Made by a program: the position numbers and the translations under genes | Shown here: in pieces, positions 1-6,590 of the stretch | How the letters are laid out: every line of letters starts with the position of its first letter | Position numbering within the stretch: the first letter of the stretch is position 1 | The notes under the pieces: generated by a model | The model's database searches: none | Told to the model about the DNA's origin: nothing | The model's input: only the letters and a program-made list of their open reading frames with translations | Source: a virus | Length of the DNA stretch: 22,652 nt | Virus record (IMG/VR): IMGVR_UViG_3300047481_000688 | Span: 1 to 22,652 of that record | Direction: 5' to 3' (one strand)

Positions 1-464
1 AGTCTAAAAGCTTCATTAAGACTTCCTATCTTGCTAAGAGTCGAAAACTTGTGACCAACTAGGGTCTCAGTTTCTTCCCAGCCTTCTGGCCCCTCTTTCC
101 AAATTCTAATTAGAGCAGCTGGATCCTCAGCGCTTGCATTAATAGAAAAGTCTGAATCTGGCACACCTAGGGTGCCATCCTTCATAACGTGCTCAATGCG
201 GCCACGAGCAGTACCGCCACTTGAGTTCCAACTTACAAAGTCGCCTTCTTTTAGGGCATTGGCAGCAGCTTCTTTTTTCACAGATTCTTTCCTTTTATCG
301 CGTGGGTGAGTGCCACCTGGCTCAATTTCTTCAGAAAGACTAATTGCAACCATTTGATCTGTTGCGGCTTTTTTGGAGGCGTGGCAAGCAACTACCTCAT
401 AGTTGGACTTTACTACAGCCCACTTTGGACAATCTGGATGCTGATTAGTGATGTAGTATGGCAT
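1..464 (-). CDS. TUDOR-like (HVA/DUF2945-type) domain protein, C-terminus cut by window edge
   Basis: An open frame starts at the ATG at 464-462 and runs off the left edge, giving 154 visible codons. The N-terminus (MPYYITNQHPDCPKW) and the following stretch ending in DQMVAISLSEEIEPGG resemble a module common at the front of actinophage and actinobacterial proteins. Residues about 70-150 (GDFVSWNSSGGTARGRIEHV, then VPDSDFSIN and LVGHKF) match the small beta-barrel known as the hypervirulence-associated TUDOR domain. In relatives this module can precede a larger domain such as a prohead protease; here the rest is unseen, so the full function is unknown. The start overlaps the stop of the resolvase gene upstream (TAATG), which suggests translational coupling. 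Recognition of the module is from memory of the family, not from a search. Confidence 0.75.
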   Translation of the reverse strand, partial: MPYYITNQHPDCPKWAVVKSNYEVVACHASKKAATDQMVAISLSEEIEPGGTHPRDKRKESVKKEAAANALKEGDFVSWNSSGGTARGRIEHVMKDGTLGVPDSDFSINASAEDPAALIRIWKEGPEGWEETETLVGHKFSTLSKIGSLNEAFR

Positions 465-910
465 TAATCTTCTTTCGGCCAGGCCATTTCAATGGTTGGC
501 AGGTGTCTAATACTTCTAAGATAGATTATACCGTGCCTTATGGCATCATTTGCGTGGGGCTTTCCCCTTTGGTACAAGCCAGCGCCCCTTAGCACATCAT
601 CAGAGCATAGGGGCTTTTGGGATGGGGATTGATAAATTGGCTTTACTGGGTTCCAATACTCTCCAGACTCAATGGCTCCAATAATATATACAGGGGTAAG
701 GTCGGGAAACTTAACGCTGGGGCGAAGCACAAAGTCCTCACAGACAATTTGCGCCCAAGATCCTGCCCTAGCCCTGTACCAATCTAAAAAGCCTGATAGC
801 CCGCCCTCAACCTGCTCGGCATAAGATAGGATGGGTGGACTAGATAATTCATAATCTAGCTCAGCTAAACCAGTTGTTCCGCCCGGATCAATCGCCAAAA
901 TTTTCGGCAT
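464..910 (-). CDS. RuvC-like Holliday junction resolvase / RNase H-fold nuclease
   Basis: A 148-residue protein opening with MPKILAIDPGGTTG, the first strand of the RNase H fold with a metal-binding Asp8. A second acidic site follows at Glu58-Asp59 (VCEDF) and a third at Asp122 in HANDAIRH, with His126 nearby. This D...E...D pattern and the size fit phage RuvC-like resolvases, which cut branched DNA made during replication and recombination so that the genome can be packaged. It overlaps the 76-residue gene upstream by 23 bp and the TUDOR-like gene downstream by one base (TAATG). Neighbouring primase, Sak4-like ATPase and RecB-like nuclease genes fit the role. Substrate choice (four-way junctions or other flaps) cannot be read from the sequence. 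Confidence 0.85.
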   Translation of the reverse strand: MPKILAIDPGGTTGLAELDYELSSPPILSYAEQVEGGLSGFLDWYRARAGSWAQIVCEDFVLRPSVKFPDLTPVYIIGAIESGEYWNPVKPIYQSPSQKPLCSDDVLRGAGLYQRGKPHANDAIRHGIIYLRSIRHLPTIEMAWPKED

Positions 911-1118
911 TTTTTCTACCCAGTTTTTCTTCTCGTAGAACTTCTATTTTTGATTCTGCCTCAGACAACGCTTCTTGTGCTCTGTGACCGTCATAGGTGT
1001 CACGCAAGTTACTTAGAGCTGCCAATACTTCATCAAAAGTATCGCGTATTGCCTGTTTGTAGCCCTGATTAAAAGCTAAAACACCTTGCTTAGCAATAAT
1101 TTCCTGTAGGTCACTCAT
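888..1118 (-). CDS. Small coiled-coil hypothetical protein
   Basis: A 76-residue protein, not recognised. The ATG at 1118 has an AAAGGAAC ribosome binding site a few bases upstream. The C-terminal half is rich in Glu, Lys and Leu with roughly heptad-like spacing (EALSEAESKIEVLREEKLG), so a helical coiled coil is likely. It overlaps the resolvase gene by 23 bp and the tiny membrane ORF upstream by 8 bp. The tight packing and good binding site support a real gene; no catalytic motif is visible. Confidence 0.6.
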   Translation of the reverse strand: MSDLQEIIAKQGVLAFNQGYKQAIRDTFDEVLAALSNLRDTYDGHRAQEALSEAESKIEVLREEKLGRKNAENFGD

Positions 1119-1200
1119 CTTGTTCCTTTCTGATGATGGTTAGAACGATGGCAGTCAGCAGTATGTTGACCACCTGAAACATAAGAACATACTCAATCAT
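1111..1200 (-). CDS. 29-residue single-pass membrane microprotein
   Basis: A short ORF starting at ATG 1200-1198 and ending at TGA 1113-1111. The product (MIEYVLMFQVVNILLTAIVL, then TIIRKEQDE) is almost entirely one hydrophobic helix followed by a charged tail, so it would sit in the membrane with the basic/acidic end probably inside. An AAAGGAAAG ribosome binding site lies just upstream. It overlaps the HTH gene by 8 bp and the coiled-coil gene by 8 bp, filling what would otherwise be the only gap between them. Function is unknown. Similar tiny membrane proteins occur elsewhere in this operon (7973-8140, 5135-5437). Confidence 0.55.
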   Translation of the reverse strand: MIEYVLMFQVVNILLTAIVLTIIRKEQDE

Positions 1201-1597
1201 TTCTGCTTTCCTTTATCTTTAGTTTTCTACTAATTGAAGACTGCGAAACTCCCGAGAGCCTCATAATCATATTCTGGCTTGTACCCATTTCAATTGCTCT
1301 CTTTACTGCCTGATAATCAAAATCACCCATTGACTTTGTAAAGAGAATTTGCCTGAGCGTCTCTAGTGACTCTGGCTCAAAAGATCCGCCAGTCTTATCT
1401 GTTTTATTTGTATAGGTTTTAATCTTTGAGTGATTGACCCCAGATCCAAATATTTTTGCTATCTGCCTATTGGAAAATAATCCGTAGCGCGAAAGCTCTG
1501 CAGCCTTGTCGGCAATCTGTTTGTCAGAAAATGTTTTAGCATTTTCTCTAATCCAAATTGCAGTATTGATCGCCTCTAACCTTTTTTCGTCATTCAT
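1193..1597 (-). CDS. Helix-turn-helix DNA-binding protein
   Basis: A 134-residue protein with two regions that look like helix-turn-helix units: residues about 37-52 (RYGLFSNRQIAKIFGSG) and about 104-128 (GTSQNMIMRLSGVSQSSISR followed by KLKIK). The second is the more convincing, with the pattern of resolvase or sigma-like HTH domains. It probably binds DNA as a phage regulator or replication accessory factor. Its ATG overlaps the primase stop by four bases (ATGA), so its translation is coupled to the primase, and its stop overlaps the start of the 29-residue membrane ORF. The particular operator cannot be told from the sequence. Confidence 0.65.
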   Translation of the reverse strand: MNDEKRLEAINTAIWIRENAKTFSDKQIADKAAELSRYGLFSNRQIAKIFGSGVNHSKIKTYTNKTDKTGGSFEPESLETLRQILFTKSMGDFDYQAVKRAIEMGTSQNMIMRLSGVSQSSISRKLKIKESRND

Positions 1598-3783
1598 ACC
1601 GTCTCCAAAAATCTTTTGCTTCCGTCAATTACAATATTAATTCGAGCTTGCGAGTGAAGGGACTCGATCATATCGTCAAACTCCCTCTTCTTTCTATCCC
1701 CAAACTTCTTAAATGCCTCCTCGTAGCGAACTCGACCACCCTTTGCAACAATGAGTGCCTCTAATGAATCAACATCTCTCTGCCAATCTGAAGCGGATAT
1801 CGCACTAGCCATCCTAACGAGATTTGCAAACCAGCTCTCTGCATAATGAATTGCAACCAGAACATGCTTTAGCTCAACTCTCAGCGACCTCTCCTGCATA
1901 GCGAGTAGGATAGATATCTTCCAAACCGACAGCGCAAGTCTCTGCCTTGATGGCTCGATTGATTCTTCGTGCTGATGTCCGCTTGTATATTCGCCCATAT
2001 CCCATTTGAACTGATTGAACCGAGCTAATGCCTCATCCGATAATAAAACTGGCACAGGTGGTTCTGGGGATTGATTGAGCCACCATTGGTAAGTTTCCAG
2101 CAGAGACCTGACAATCTCTTCCATCTCAACATCACGCCTAAAGCTGTCAGCAGAACTAGCCTGAGAAAGGTCCTCTGATTCCCTTGTGCGTTCCGGGGCA
2201 TCCGCCACGACATAGATAAACCTGGCTAAAAAGCCCGAGCGGAAATAATCAGTAGTAAGAATTTCTGCAACCTTACTAGTGATACCCATTAGATACATAA
2301 TGAAGTTTGTCTCAGCCCTGTCGGTTTGAAGTGCTTTTATCCCAGTGTTTGCGCCAGTTGATCGAAGCATTACTGGAACTTTTCCGTCATATAGTTCTGT
2401 GTATTGATCAGCGGCAGCTGACATATATGTCTTAGTTACAAACTCCTTGAACATACCCTGCACCTCGTCTCGGTGGAACATAGATGTCATTTTGTCTCGT
2501 CCGGCCAAGTGCTTGACCAATGCCTCACCAGTTGCATTTGAACCGATGTCAATTTGGTATCCAATTTGATTCTCAAAAGATGAGAGCATCTTTAGCATCA
2601 ATGCCCGACTGGTTGATTTTCTGCTACGGGTTGTTTCACCCAGTAGCATAAACCAAAGGTTCAGTCCCATCTTTCCATACTTTGGAGCCGCCACGCCGGC
2701 TGAGGAGAACACAGCCGACAGGAGAGTAAAGGCGCTGGCTACTTGATACTCAATCGCTCCGTCGGTTTTCTTTTTAGCCCATGCGCAGTACCGGTCAATA
2801 AAGGTATGGGTTGAGTTGACCTTGGTGCGTTCTTCGTCAGATAGAAAATCAATCTTCTTTTCTGGGCTTGGCTCAACATCTAGCGGCTCGATTGCCTGAT
2901 TAATATCTCCCAAAGATTGCTGTGCCCTCTGAACCTCACGCCACAGATCGCCATCGGCATCAGCTCTCTTTGGTCTTGATGGGTGATGATACTTATTACA
3001 CTTTGCATTTTTAGCAACTACAAAAACTTCTTCCGCAGATAGCCCTTGTCTAAAAAGCTCAAGCTCTAACTTCCAAAGCATTCTGCTCATATCTGAGTTC
3101 ATGCCGGGGTCTTCCATATATAGAGACAAGATTTCCCTGTTGCTGGAAATTTTTGAAAGAACCTTTATTAGTTCAGGCGTTTGCTCTGGAAGTGGTAGGT
3201 TTGCCAATTCCGGAACGGCCTCAACGGAAACATCGGCATAAGTCTTTTCTATCTCATCAATCGAATACACAACGCCAGTATTATTTGCGCTGACTCGAAA
3301 TCGCTCTGAGTATTTTAGATTGCTAGTGCCAGCAACTCGAAGTAACTTAGTCGGATTCCAGCCAGAAACGTCGCAACCCTGGTCTCTGTGTGCATAGGCA
3401 ATCTTTTTAGCAATCGTTGCAACCCTCTGTGGGTCTTGCTCGTTGTCAAGGATCCAGTAACAGTGCCACCTATCTTTGGATGTCTCCACGGATATTGATG
3501 GCTCAAGTCTGAAATTGCTGGGGTGACAGGTATCTGCATCCGCATACACAACAGAAACAGCTTTGGCGTTTTCTCGAATTCGTCTTTGTTCGTAAAACAA
3601 AATTGGTGAGAAGTAAACATCTTCCTCAGAGTATTTTTCCGCGTAGGCAGACATCTGCTCAAGCTCGTCTGGATAACTAAAGAACTTTTGAACCGTAGGA
3701 GTTGATTGGCTATCCTTTGTTACAAGCGTGGCGTAGCCAGCGGATGAGCCGAGAACTGACTCTAGGAACTGCTCAATTGACAT
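1594..3783 (-). CDS. Bifunctional primase (AEP/RepB-like) and DUF3987-type helicase/ATPase
   Basis: A 729-residue replication protein. The N-terminal third looks like an archaeo-eukaryotic-type primase: DxD at Asp82/Asp84 (VVYADADTC), the strand SISVETSKDRWHCYWILD with His107, then LLRVAGTSNLK near residue 149. The C-terminal part has a P-loop-like LLGETTRSRKST (about 381-391) and an acidic HRDEVQGMF (about 437-445), as in DUF3987-type phage helicase domains. It should make primers and unwind DNA at the fork. A longer frame begins at a TTG (3795), but that TTG lies in the GAGGAG ribosome binding site of the ATG at 3783, so the ATG is chosen. The HTH gene follows with an ATGA overlap. The assignment to exact Pfam families is from motif memory. 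Confidence 0.8.
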   Translation of the reverse strand: MSIEQFLESVLGSSAGYATLVTKDSQSTPTVQKFFSYPDELEQMSAYAEKYSEEDVYFSPILFYEQRRIRENAKAVSVVYADADTCHPSNFRLEPSISVETSKDRWHCYWILDNEQDPQRVATIAKKIAYAHRDQGCDVSGWNPTKLLRVAGTSNLKYSERFRVSANNTGVVYSIDEIEKTYADVSVEAVPELANLPLPEQTPELIKVLSKISSNREILSLYMEDPGMNSDMSRMLWKLELELFRQGLSAEEVFVVAKNAKCNKYHHPSRPKRADADGDLWREVQRAQQSLGDINQAIEPLDVEPSPEKKIDFLSDEERTKVNSTHTFIDRYCAWAKKKTDGAIEYQVASAFTLLSAVFSSAGVAAPKYGKMGLNLWFMLLGETTRSRKSTSRALMLKMLSSFENQIGYQIDIGSNATGEALVKHLAGRDKMTSMFHRDEVQGMFKEFVTKTYMSAAADQYTELYDGKVPVMLRSTGANTGIKALQTDRAETNFIMYLMGITSKVAEILTTDYFRSGFLARFIYVVADAPERTRESEDLSQASSADSFRRDVEMEEIVRSLLETYQWWLNQSPEPPVPVLLSDEALARFNQFKWDMGEYTSGHQHEESIEPSRQRLALSVWKISILLAMQERSLRVELKHVLVAIHYAESWFANLVRMASAISASDWQRDVDSLEALIVAKGGRVRYEEAFKKFGDRKKREFDDMIESLHSQARINIVIDGSKRFLETV

Positions 3784-3807
3784 TTTTCTCCTCAAAAAAA
3801 GTGTCTA

Positions 3808-3898
3808 GTCCCCTTTCAGGAATCGAACCTGACATCGCCAAGGAGAGCCGGGCCGAGAGAAACAGAGAGAAAACCCGAAACGATGCACCAAGAAGGGG
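3808..3898 (-). ncRNA. tRNA-like remnant with a canonical T-arm (degenerate tRNA, att-like half, or unusual tRNA-like RNA)
   Basis: On the minus strand 3832-3816 forms a textbook tRNA T-arm: stem TCAGG, loop TTCGATT, stem CCTGA. It is followed directly by AAGGGGA and C, in the place of the 3' acceptor strand and discriminator base. At 3898-3892 there is ACCCCTT, which pairs with six of the seven acceptor bases; the terminal pair would be A-A. Between them no normal D-arm or anticodon arm is visible. Instead CATCG (about 3884-3880) can pair with CGATG (3837-3833) around a CGGG/CCCG helix. Another possible partner for the acceptor, TCTCCTT, lies only a few bases before the T-arm. It occupies the only real gap (160 bp) within the replication operon. 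No CCA is encoded. Confidence 0.4.
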
Positions 3899-3943
3899 TT
3901 GGCGAGCAGTTTATACTCTTGCTCAGGAGTGCCCATTAGGCAA

Positions 3944-4414
3944 CTACCAAGTGTCGCTATCGCCCTCAGTAGTCTTTCTTGCACCCATTGATTTTAGAAG
4001 AGCCTCTGGGGTGCTGGCAGATTTAGTGAAACCTGCCACATTGTTTTCCTCGCCCTCAAGGCCAGGAACGATTTTAACTTTTGCACCGATCGACATACCC
4101 ATCAAGTCTTTGGTAGCAGGAACTGCAAACTTGCCGTCCTTCATATCAAAGCCAAGTGCCTCAAAAAAAGCCTGAGTCTTCCAGAATGCCTTGCCGGTGT
4201 AAAGTGGAACATAGGTGAACAGCCTACGATTTTCGTAATCACCCTCAGAAATTCTGAGCTGTAATTTGAACTGCGGCTTACCTGCGTTTTCTCCATTCTT
4301 GACCTCTAGGGTCTCAATGTCGAAGATGGTGGTGCTATAAGTTCCTGCTGGAATAAGTCCGTAATCAGACTTTGGTGCTAGGTCTCCAGCGGAGATGTTG
4401 ATGCTAATTGCCAT
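3944..4414 (-). CDS. DUF669-type phage protein, putative ssDNA-binding / replication accessory
   Basis: A 156-residue protein with the usual DUF669 layout: an N-terminal PAGTYSTTIFDIE strand (about 22-34), a central GENAGKPQFKLQLRI strand with a YENRRLFTYVPLY block, and FWKTQAFFEALGF (about 77-89). In phages this family sits beside Sak4-like RecA-fold ATPases and is thought to act with them in recombination or as an ssDNA-binding accessory; biochemical evidence is thin. The ATG at 4414 has a strong AAGGAGG site about eight bases upstream. The Sak4-like gene ends two bases before it. A second protein of similar design is encoded at 14895-15296. Confidence 0.75.
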   Translation of the reverse strand: MAISINISAGDLAPKSDYGLIPAGTYSTTIFDIETLEVKNGENAGKPQFKLQLRISEGDYENRRLFTYVPLYTGKAFWKTQAFFEALGFDMKDGKFAVPATKDLMGMSIGAKVKIVPGLEGEENNVAGFTKSASTPEALLKSMGARKTTEGDSDTW

Positions 4415-4416
4415 AA

Positions 4417-5142
4417 TTATTTTCCTCCTTCAGCAATCTTATCCATAATTTTTTTCATACTTGGATCGACAAGCCGACCTGGCAACCCAAATCTGTTTCC
4501 AGACACAAGTCTGTCCGAGGACTGCATATACATTACTCGGTGAATCTCACCATCGCCATCCGCCTCGGTTGTTAGGTAGGCAACAATGTCTGGCACAGAT
4601 GGCAGAGTATTGCGGGCAGACCCGGGTAGCAGTGGGATTGTCTTTACCGCACCAGTCTGCTCATCCTTCTCATCGAGTGCGTGGGCAACGATTATTCCGA
4701 GAAACGGAGCAGCGTGGAGCTTTCGTGATAAATCCGTAATCCACTGCTTTAGGTCTCCATACTTACCGAACTTGTTGTTTCGGTTTTCTGGCTTGTCACC
4801 AAAGACCTTCTCAGCTCTATCCATAGCCACGCCAAGGGTATCGATGATAACGGTCTTGTATTGGTGCTTTTGGTCGAGCAGTGCATTGATGGCGCTGTCG
4901 AACTTTTCGTGTGTATCGCAAGCAACAACATCTACATCGGGCCAGTCACGAGAGATGGCGGTAGATCCACCCTCGGTATCTAGAACCAATACCGGAGACA
5001 AAGATGCAATCTGAGCGGCGCTCGCGGCAAACCAGCTCTTACCTCTCTTTGGGTCTCCATAAACCAAAATTGAATTTGGCTTGTTGAGTTGTGCTGCTTT
5101 TTTGATGCCCTTCTCAAAGGGCAGTTTTGGAAAGTCAGTCAT
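4417..5142 (-). CDS. Sak4-like RecA-fold ATPase (AAA_24), single-strand annealing/recombination
   Basis: A 241-residue ATPase. Walker A is VYGDPKRGKSW (residues about 28-37), a second conserved strand is VLVLDTEGGS (51-60), and Walker B is TVIIDTLGVA (97-106). This is the layout of phage AAA_24/Sak4 proteins, relatives of the RecA core that promote annealing of phage DNA together with a phage SSB. Both a DUF669 protein (downstream) and an OB-fold SSB (9663-10076) are present, which fits. ATG at 5142 with an AAGGAGG site; it overlaps the small membrane gene upstream by 8 bp. It is shorter than true RecA and lacks the RecA C-terminal domain. Confidence 0.8.
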   Translation of the reverse strand: MTDFPKLPFEKGIKKAAQLNKPNSILVYGDPKRGKSWFAASAAQIASLSPVLVLDTEGGSTAISRDWPDVDVVACDTHEKFDSAINALLDQKHQYKTVIIDTLGVAMDRAEKVFGDKPENRNNKFGKYGDLKQWITDLSRKLHAAPFLGIIVAHALDEKDEQTGAVKTIPLLPGSARNTLPSVPDIVAYLTTEADGDGEIHRVMYMQSSDRLVSGNRFGLPGRLVDPSMKKIMDKIAEGGK

Positions 5143-5437
5143 ATTTCCTCCTTGTTTGTGACTCTACCACATCTAATCCCGCCATGCGTAACGACACGAC
5201 GAGTTTCTTGAATTTCTTTTCAATTTTTATTTGTCCAACAATTTCCCTGATTGCAAATGCCAACGAAATAATGGCAGATATAAATAAGAAAATCTTTAGA
5301 TAAAGGCTTGTAACCTCAAGACCTGCCAGCACAAAAAGTGCCGATTGAATAATTAGCCCAAGGCTAAGGCTGAGGGTCAAGAACCTTGCAATTGAAACAA
5401 TGCTCTTCTCTTGCAAACTCTTCAAGATCTTTTCCAC
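5135..5437 (-). CDS. Small membrane protein with two predicted transmembrane helices
   Basis: A 100-residue protein read from a GTG at 5437, with AAGGAG about seven bases upstream. Residues about 17-40 (ARFLTLSLSLGLIIQSALFV and on) and about 45-66 (LYLKIFLFISAIISLAFAI) are hydrophobic enough to span the membrane, followed by a basic C-terminal tail. It overlaps the end of the nuclease gene by 74 bp and the start of the Sak4-like gene by 8 bp. Function unknown. The long overlap makes the exact start uncertain, but no internal ATG would keep both helices. Confidence 0.55.
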   Translation of the reverse strand: MEKILKSLQEKSIVSIARFLTLSLSLGLIIQSALFVLAGLEVTSLYLKIFLFISAIISLAFAIREIVGQIKIEKKFKKLVVSLRMAGLDVVESQTRRKYD

Positions 5438-6080
5438 CTTGAATCTCCTTCCAAATTCTTTCTAGTCTGTGCCAAACACTCAGAGCAAACTCTTTATCAT
5501 AATCAAAAGTCCAAGTCCAAAGGTCTGGGTCGTAAGTTCCATCTCGGTTGATAAATACAAGTGATGCTCCGTCGATAGGAATGTTGTTCTTGTTCAGCCC
5601 CCAAGCGTAAACCTGGACCTGAGCGTAGTAACGGCGAAGAGTGTAAGATGCCTCCGGATCTTCCTTCTGCTCGAAGATAACAGCTTGTAGGGCTTTTGAC
5701 TTCTTGCGGTTAGAAGTTTTCCAATCGATCAGGTGCTTGCTATTGATTAGGGCTAGGTCTGGCTTTGACTTTATTTCGCCGTAGCCCTCTAGGTTGCCCA
5801 GTCTAATAGTTTGCTCAATGCTGGCAGACTTGAACTCTGGGAACAGGTCAAAGTCTGCTGTTGGTATGCGCTCTTCGAGATACTCATGAACAGCAGTGCC
5901 AATCCTAGCGCCCATCCAATACTTGAATGGTAGCTGCTCAACTCCCTTTAGCTTGCTTGCGAGATGGTACTCACACGGATCGCTGAAGTCGCTTGCGCCC
6001 ACTAGTTTTTGTGAGTCTCTTGAACTCGCTTGTTGAAACAAAGACAGTGCGAGTGTCTTCACTCTCGAATCGGTAATCAT
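5364..6080 (-). CDS. RecB/Cas4-like PD-(D/E)XK exonuclease
   Basis: A 238-residue nuclease with the motifs of the RecB/Cas4 branch: His65 in GTAVHEYLEE, Asp108 in GEIKSKPDLALI, the DxK pair Asp119/Lys121 in HLIDWKTS, and Gln154...Tyr158 in YYAQVQVYAWGL. Cys36 (SDPCEYH) and Cys228/Cys231 (HCFNCK) look like parts of an iron-sulfur site, but I see no fourth Cys before the stop, so the cluster may be lost or completed otherwise. It should resect DNA ends for annealing by the Sak4-like ATPase. The ATG at 6080 has AAAGGAGC upstream; that start lies inside the WhiB gene, giving a 110-bp overlap. Residues in the overlap (ASDFSDPCEYH at its edge) are family-like, so the overlap seems real. Confidence 0.8.
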   Translation of the reverse strand: MITDSRVKTLALSLFQQASSRDSQKLVGASDFSDPCEYHLASKLKGVEQLPFKYWMGARIGTAVHEYLEERIPTADFDLFPEFKSASIEQTIRLGNLEGYGEIKSKPDLALINSKHLIDWKTSNRKKSKALQAVIFEQKEDPEASYTLRRYYAQVQVYAWGLNKNNIPIDGASLVFINRDGTYDPDLWTWTFDYDKEFALSVWHRLERIWKEIQGGKDLEEFAREEHCFNCKVLDPQP

Positions 6081-6309
6081 CTTGCTCCTTTGTTGGGGTC
6101 TTCCTTATCGTAAAGTCAACGCCACCCCAAATGCCGTTTTCCTCTTCGTTTGCAATTGCATAGTTTAGGCATTCTACCTGAACCGGACAAGTTTTGCAAA
6201 TACTTTTTGCGTAAGCTCCCTGTCGTTCCATGTCAGGGAACCATAATTCTGGGTCAATCTGAGCGCAAACTGCTTCTTTTTTCCAAGATAAATCTAGTTG
6301 AACTTTCAT
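5971..6309 (-). CDS. WhiB-family iron-sulfur transcription regulator (copy 1)
   Basis: A 112-residue WhiB-like protein. The four cluster cysteines are Cys15, Cys38, Cys41 and Cys47 (C-x22-C-x2-C-x5-C), followed by the family turn GIWGG at 59-63. WhiB proteins bind a 4Fe-4S cluster and the principal sigma factor region 4 to alter promoter choice. The region after residue 70 is a long polar basic tail (ending in SGRKRLQRSV) that could contact DNA and whose codons double as the start of the nuclease gene. Its ATG overlaps the stop of the second WhiB gene by one base (TAATG). Confidence 0.9.
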   Translation of the reverse strand: MKVQLDLSWKKEAVCAQIDPELWFPDMERQGAYAKSICKTCPVQVECLNYAIANEEENGIWGGVDFTIRKTPTKEQDDYRFESEDTRTVFVSTSEFKRLTKTSGRKRLQRSV

Positions 6310-6590
6310 TAGAATAACTCCTCTGGCTTTATACTAAATGAAACTCCACCCCAAACCCCATTTTGTTCGCCATTGGCGACTGCGAAATCGTAGCACTGCT
6401 TTAGCAGGGGACATCCGTGGCAAATCTCTTCGCACTCATCTTCGGTTAGGAAGTCGGTGTCTGTGTAGAGATCTGGATTTGATATACACGGATAAATGGG
6501 ATGCTCTTCCTGTTTTTTACAAAGCTCTTCCCATGCCCTTCGGGCTTTGGGCAGTATGCCTAAATCTATTCCTTCTTGACTTCTCGTCAT
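6309..6590 (-). CDS. WhiB-family iron-sulfur transcription regulator (copy 2)
   Basis: A 93-residue WhiB-like protein with Cys35, Cys57, Cys60 and Cys66 (C-x21-C-x2-C-x5-C) and the G-V-W-G-G turn at 78-82. An additional Cys24 is present. Unlike its neighbour it has a longer N-terminus and almost no basic C-terminal tail, ending in SFSIKPEELF, so it may act through the sigma factor alone. Both ends are coupled by one-base TAATG overlaps: with the helicase upstream and with WhiB copy 1 downstream. Tandem WhiB genes in one operon suggest duplication with later specialisation. Confidence 0.88.
   Translation of the reverse strand: MTRSQEGIDLGILPKARRAWEELCKKQEEHPIYPCISNPDLYTDTDFLTEDECEEICHGCPLLKQCYDFAVANGEQNGVWGGVSFSIKPEELF

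Noticed and set aside
3806-3840. Prophage attP site as a firm call
   Set aside because: The tRNA 3'-end-like sequence would fit, but no integrase or excisionase is visible in this window, so it is only one of several explanations.
3702-4175. Plus-strand ORF of 157 codons
   Set aside because: Antisense to the primase start, tRNA-like element and DUF669 gene, all better supported; no binding site or domain.
4586-5014. Plus-strand ORF of 142 codons
   Set aside because: Fully antisense to the Sak4-like ATPase with Walker motifs; Ser/Cys-rich shadow product.
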